A DNA stretch of 6,884 nt. Source: UBA7803 sp041690675. GTDB lineage: Bacteria; Pseudomonadota; Gammaproteobacteria; Pseudomonadales; Azotimanducaceae. The notes below the pieces were generated by a model. That model ran no database searches. It was not told where the DNA came from and worked only from the letters and a program-made list of their open reading frames with translations. The DNA lies in assembly GCA_041690675.1 (NCBI GenBank), contig JAWLGU010000135.1, forward strand, positions 1 to 6,884. Direction: 5' to 3'. Each line of letters opens with the position of its first letter. Position 1 is the first letter of the stretch. Shown piece after piece: positions 4,493 through 6,884 of this stretch. Made by a program: the position numbers and the translations under genes.

Positions 4493-5626
4493 ATGAACGA
4501 TGCACCCCTGAACCAGCCCCTCCGGCCAGCCCACCCCCACGAGCGGCTGGAGAACCTGAACATCGAGTCCCACCAGGTTCTGGTGACCCCGGAGCAGCTG
4601 AAGGCCCGCTTGCCGGCTACCGAGACGGTTCGCGAATCGGTCCATCAGGCCCGGGAGGCCGTCCGTGCCATTCTCTCGGGCGAGGATCACCGGTTGCTCG
4701 TGGTGGTGGGCCCCTGCTCCATCCACGACGTGACTGCGGCCCGGGAGTACGCCACCCGTCTGCGCGCGCTCTCCGACCGGGTCGGCGACAGCCTGCTGCT
4801 GGTGATGCGCGCCTACTTCGAGAAGCCCCGCACCACGGTGGGCTGGAAGGGCTTGATCAACGATCCGCACCTGAATGACACCTTCTGCATCGACGAGGGG
4901 CTCAGCCTGGCGCGCCAACTGTTGCTGGACATCGCCGAGATGGGGCTGCCACTCTCGACGGAAGCCCTGGACCCCATCACCCCGCAGTATATGCAGGACC
5001 TGATCGCCTGGTCCGCCATCGGCGCCCGCACCACCGAATCCCAGACTCACCGCGAGATGGCGTCGGGACTGAGCTGCGCAGTGGGTTTCAAGAACGGCAC
5101 GGACGGTTCCCTGGACGTCGCCATCAACGCGCTGCAGTCGGTGGCCAGTCCGCACCGTTTTCTCGGCATCAATCCCGCCGGCCAGGTCTCCGTGCTGCAT
5201 ACCCGCGGCAACCGCTACGCCCACGTGGTTCTGCGCGGCGGGGCCAAGGGGCCGAACTACGACGCCGACAGCATCGCCGCCTGCGAGCGGGCGTTGGCTC
5301 AGCTCCCGGGGCCCCCGAACATCATGGTGGATTGCAGTCACGCCAACTCGGCCAAGGACCACGAGCGCCAGGCGACAGTGGCCCGGGCCGTCCGCGATCA
5401 GATCCTGGCGGGCAACGAGTCCATCATCGGCCTCATGATCGAGAGCCACCTGCACGCGGGGAACCAGCCGCTGACGGACGATCCGGCGAAGCTCCGCTAC
5501 GGGGTTTCCATCACCGATGCCTGCATCGACTGGGAGACCACCGAATCGTTGCTCGAGGAGCTGCACGTTACGTTGGATGCTCGGCTGCGGGCTCGCCGGC
5601 CACAGCCCCAGGCGGCTGCCGGCTGA
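4493..5626 (+). CDS. 3-deoxy-D-arabino-heptulosonate 7-phosphate (DAHP) synthase, class I (AroG/AroF/AroH type)
   Basis: This enzyme condenses phosphoenolpyruvate and erythrose 4-phosphate to DAHP, the first step of the shikimate pathway, in the cytoplasm. The protein is 377 residues from this start. Hallmarks are VVVGPCSIHD (metal ligand Cys75), RAYFEKPRTTVGWKGLINDP (substrate loop), IGARTTESQTHREMASGLSCAVGFKNGTDG, DCSHANSAKD (His283), IGLMIESH (Glu317) and SITDACI (Asp342). The four metal ligands of the family are therefore all present. The N-terminal extension typical of feedback-regulated AroFGH enzymes is also present. I cannot tell which amino acid inhibits it. Two ATGs lie at 4487 and 4493. 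AGGAG at 4480-4484 is too close to the first, so 4493 is preferred; starting at 4487 adds two residues. Expression is predicted to be controlled by the aromatic attenuator just upstream. Confidence 0.95.
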   Translation: MNDAPLNQPLRPAHPHERLENLNIESHQVLVTPEQLKARLPATETVRESVHQAREAVRAILSGEDHRLLVVVGPCSIHDVTAAREYATRLRALSDRVGDSLLLVMRAYFEKPRTTVGWKGLINDPHLNDTFCIDEGLSLARQLLLDIAEMGLPLSTEALDPITPQYMQDLIAWSAIGARTTESQTHREMASGLSCAVGFKNGTDGSLDVAINALQSVASPHRFLGINPAGQVSVLHTRGNRYAHVVLRGGAKGPNYDADSIAACERALAQLPGPPNIMVDCSHANSAKDHERQATVARAVRDQILAGNESIIGLMIESHLHAGNQPLTDDPAKLRYGVSITDACIDWETTESLLEELHVTLDARLRARRPQPQAAAG

Positions 5627-5627
5627 A

Positions 5628-5670
5628 GGCGATCATCCGCTGCAGGCGGCCGCCGGCGGATGCCTTCGCC
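5628..5670. terminator. Large hairpin between convergent aro and nfuA genes; possible bidirectional terminator
   Basis: CATCCGC (5634-5640) pairs with GCGGATG (5656-5662). GGC/GCC (5645-5647 with 5652-5654) pairs inside, and GGCGA/TCGCC (5628-5632 with 5666-5670) outside, making a long interrupted stem. It fills the 58-base gap between the two stop codons. No T-run follows on either strand, so it may be a barrier, an mRNA 3' end stabiliser or a Rho-assisted site. Confidence 0.45.
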
Positions 5671-5684
5671 GGCGACCGTGCTCG

Positions 5685-6266
5685 TCAGCGATAGTAGGCG
5701 TGCTCGGTGACGGTGTGGTCCGTGGCGTCGCGAATGCCGGCGAGATCCGGAATCTGCTCCATGAGCGTGCTCTCCACCCCGTTCTTCAGGGTGATGTCCA
5801 CGGCGGCGCAGCCCTGACAGCCGCCACCGAACTGCAGCACGGCAACGTTGTCCTCCAGGACTTCCACCAGGGTCACCATGCCGCCGTGGGCGGCAAGCCC
5901 GGGATTGATCTCGTTGTAGAGGACGTAGTTGATGCGGTCTTCGATGGGGGCGTCGGGCCCGACCTTGGGGACCCGGGCATTGGGCGCCTTGATGGTGAGC
6001 TGCCCGCCCATGCGGTCCTCCTGGTAGTCCACCACGGCGTCTTCCAGGTAGGGCACGCTGCGCTCCTCGAACCAGGCCGTGAAGCCGTCATAGCTCACCG
6101 GGATGTCCCCGGCCTGCTCCTCCCCCGGCCGGCAGTAGGCGATGCACGTCTCCGCATGGGGCGTACCCGGCTGGGCGACGAACACCCGGATGCCCACGTC
6201 GGGCTCCTCCTGCTTCGACAACAGCTCGCGCAGGTAGGCCTGGGCGGATTCGGAAATCTCGATCAT
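5685..6266 (-). CDS. nfuA: Fe-S cluster biogenesis/carrier protein NfuA
   Basis: Protein of 193 residues (E. coli NfuA has 191), aligning along its whole length by eye. The N-terminal half (1 to about 95) is a degenerate A-type carrier domain: MIEISESAQAYL, IRVFVAQPGTPHAETCIAYC, PYLEDAVVDY, LTIKAPNA. The C-terminal Nfu domain (about 108-193) has INPGLAAHGGMV and LQFGGGCQGCAAVDITLK, with the CxxC cysteines C150 and C153 that bind a bridging [4Fe-4S] cluster in the dimer. It delivers clusters to apo-proteins in the cytoplasm, and protects lipoyl synthase and aconitase type enzymes in E. coli. RimO, four kilobases away, is also a [4Fe-4S] enzyme, though the two are not in one operon here. The Shine-Dalgarno is weak (GTGAGA). 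The promoter upstream carries an IscR-like operator, suggesting repression when Fe-S supply is adequate. Confidence 0.95.
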   Translation of the reverse strand: MIEISESAQAYLRELLSKQEEPDVGIRVFVAQPGTPHAETCIAYCRPGEEQAGDIPVSYDGFTAWFEERSVPYLEDAVVDYQEDRMGGQLTIKAPNARVPKVGPDAPIEDRINYVLYNEINPGLAAHGGMVTLVEVLEDNVAVLQFGGGCQGCAAVDITLKNGVESTLMEQIPDLAGIRDATDHTVTEHAYYR

Positions 6267-6291
6267 AGATATGTCTCACTCGCCGCAGCGC

Positions 6292-6316
6292 AAATCCGAG
6301 TAATTTGGTCGGATAT
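6292..6316 (-). promoter_or_regulatory. IscR type 1-like operator at nfuA
   Basis: On the minus strand the 25-base site starts ATATCCGACC, has a central AAATTA, and ends CTCGGATTT. I score 20 of 25 positions against the E. coli IscR type 1 consensus as I remember it. It contains the dyad ATCCGA-N9-TCGGAT. It overlaps the predicted -10 and start site of nfuA, as expected for a repressor. In E. coli, nfuA belongs to the IscR regulon. Confidence 0.6.
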
Positions 6317-6343
6317 GGTACGCGAGCCGACGGGTGTCGGCAA
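6315..6343 (-). promoter_or_regulatory. Predicted sigma70 promoter of nfuA
   Basis: On the minus strand TTGCCG (6343-6338) and TACCAT (6320-6315) are exactly 17 bases apart, each matching four of six consensus bases. The start would be near 6308, inside the IscR-like site, giving a leader of about 40 bases. Confidence 0.5.
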
Positions 6344-6377
6344 TGGAGCGAGGATCGCTTGTAGCGCCAAAGTCGTG

Positions 6378-6781
6378 ATGTCCCCTTTGTCCCAAGTAGA
6401 AACGTCCCGTTCGGGATCTCGTGGAGGGGGCAGATGGGACCGGGGGGCCCCGCTCTGGCTTCATCGACGATGCCACCAGTCGCGTGCTTGCCGGGCGCTT
6501 CGAGCTGGAGCGCATCTGCGCCCTGAAGCATGAGCGCAAAGTCTCGAAAGACCTGGTGGTCAGCTTCCGCAAGCAGCAGTTCCTGCTCGTCACCCGATTG
6601 CACCAGGGCAAGGCCGTGGCTTACCGGATGACCAGAGCAGGCCAGCGCTCAGCCCCGGCCGACTCGAAGGATCTCAATGCCCGCGTGGATGAGCTTCTCG
6701 GCCCGCGCCCATCAGCGCACAAGCCGGCCGCCAAGCATCCATGGCGTCCCTGAGCCAGGAAGGGGACACTTCTACGTTGGG
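6378..6781 (+). mobile_element. Internally deleted IS remnant (ISNCY/IS1202-like) with both end regions
   Basis: The left end has GATGTCCCCTTTGTCCC (from 6378), then CCCAAGTAGAAACGTCCCG (6391-6409). The right end, read on the minus strand from 6781, is CCCAACGTAGAAGTGTCCCC TT, an imperfect inverted copy of the second left motif. Between them lies a shortened transposase. The outer right copy is missing, so the right tip is probably truncated. Exact boundaries and any target duplication could not be fixed by eye. The family name is inferred from the transposase motifs and the GTAGAA-TGTCCC end motifs, from memory. The left end lies only about 35 bases upstream of the nfuA -35 element. Confidence 0.6.
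6421..6753 (+). pseudogene. Degenerate transposase with several internal deletions
   Basis: An open stretch of about 110 codons keeps three blocks typical of ISNCY/IS1202-type DDE transposases: FIDDATSRVLAGRFE (the first catalytic Asp), LKHERKVSKDLVVSFRKQQF (C-terminal beta region), and GKAVAYRM through DSKDLNARVDELL to the end motif HKPAAKHPWRP. The N-terminal DNA-binding part is missing. So is the whole segment between the first catalytic Asp and the C-terminal region, which holds the other catalytic acidic residues, along with about 25 residues before GKAVAYRM. Just upstream, another frame reads GSRGGGRWDRGAPLW (6414-6458), which fits the residues normally preceding FIDDATSR, so a frameshift lies near 6459. 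The GTG at 6421 is probably not a true start. The product cannot be an active transposase. Confidence 0.65.
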
Positions 6782-6858
6782 CCCGCTATCCGCTGGAGGG
6801 CCGTCGGCTTTCGGCAAGAGGCGGAGTCGGGCCGCCCCGGTGGCCGCGTACAATTCCG

Positions 6859-6884
6859 GCGGAGAGCGGACAGCGGAGAGCGGA
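6859..6884 (+). repeat. GCGGASA heptamer tandem repeat at the window edge
   Basis: The sequence reads GCGGAGA, GCGGACA, GCGGAGA, GCGGA, a 7-base period over about 3.7 copies, cut by the end of the window. It follows TACAAT (6849-6854), a five-of-six match to a -10 element without a good -35. The 6782-6848 stretch before it is GC-rich, and I see no gene in it. Confidence 0.6.

Noticed and set aside
4328..5566. Minus-strand open frame of 412 codons opposite the DAHP synthase gene
   Set aside because: It lies antisense to a gene with every catalytic motif intact, its translation matches no family I recognise, and it runs back through the attenuator. It is a GC-rich shadow frame.
5517..6533. Plus-strand open frame of 338 codons opposite nfuA
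   Set aside because: Antisense to a full-length NfuA. Only its last part (about 6414-6458) is informative, as a frameshifted piece of the transposase remnant.
6859..6884. Start of a CRISPR array
   Set aside because: The period is seven bases with no spacers, which is a simple tandem repeat.

Overview
This window looks like ordinary chromosome from a high-G+C gammaproteobacterium. The genes I recognise (cysB start, rimO, a class I DAHP synthase, nfuA) all resemble their E. coli counterparts, the base composition is high in G+C by eye, and codon third positions favour G/C. I cannot place it to genus. An environmental or sulfur-oxidising/Chromatiales-like lineage is a guess.

Layout, left to right. 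(1) A minus-strand block, in transcription order: a YdcH/DUF465 small protein (1241-1044), a cytosolic 5'-nucleotidase I-family HAD enzyme (1033-131), and the first 21 codons of cysB (65 to the window edge). (2) A plus-strand pair: a membrane-anchored J-domain protein (1318-1797) and a PilZ-domain protein (1864-2244). (3) A minus-strand block: rimO (4147-2804), an unlisted 36-residue single-span membrane protein (2773-2663), and a TerB-like protein (2649-2254). (4) A plus-strand aromatic biosynthesis unit: promoter, a 31-residue leader peptide containing Trp-Trp, Tyr and Phe-Phe-Phe, mutually exclusive hairpins, an intrinsic terminator, then a DAHP synthase gene (4493-5626). (5) nfuA on the minus strand (6266-5685), with a promoter overlapped by a sequence resembling an IscR type 1 site. 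(6) A decayed, internally deleted IS remnant (about 6378-6781), then roughly 100 bases without a gene that end in a GCGGASA heptamer repeat at the window edge.

The most interesting part is the aro leader. The peptide carries codons for all three aromatic amino acids near its end. The RNA after it can be drawn as five linked segments (A:B, B:C, C:D, D:E), plus a pairing made by the Trp codons themselves. This gives a consistent model in which ribosome stalling at aromatic codons allows read-through into DAHP synthase, and completion of the peptide gives termination. The promoter also appears to start transcription almost at the leader AUG, so the leader may be translated without a Shine-Dalgarno site. 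Other points worth a second look are the IscR-like operator at nfuA, the small membrane protein after rimO, and the IS remnant whose several deletions left a readable frame. All pairings and motif matches were made by eye. No folding, database or profile search was run.
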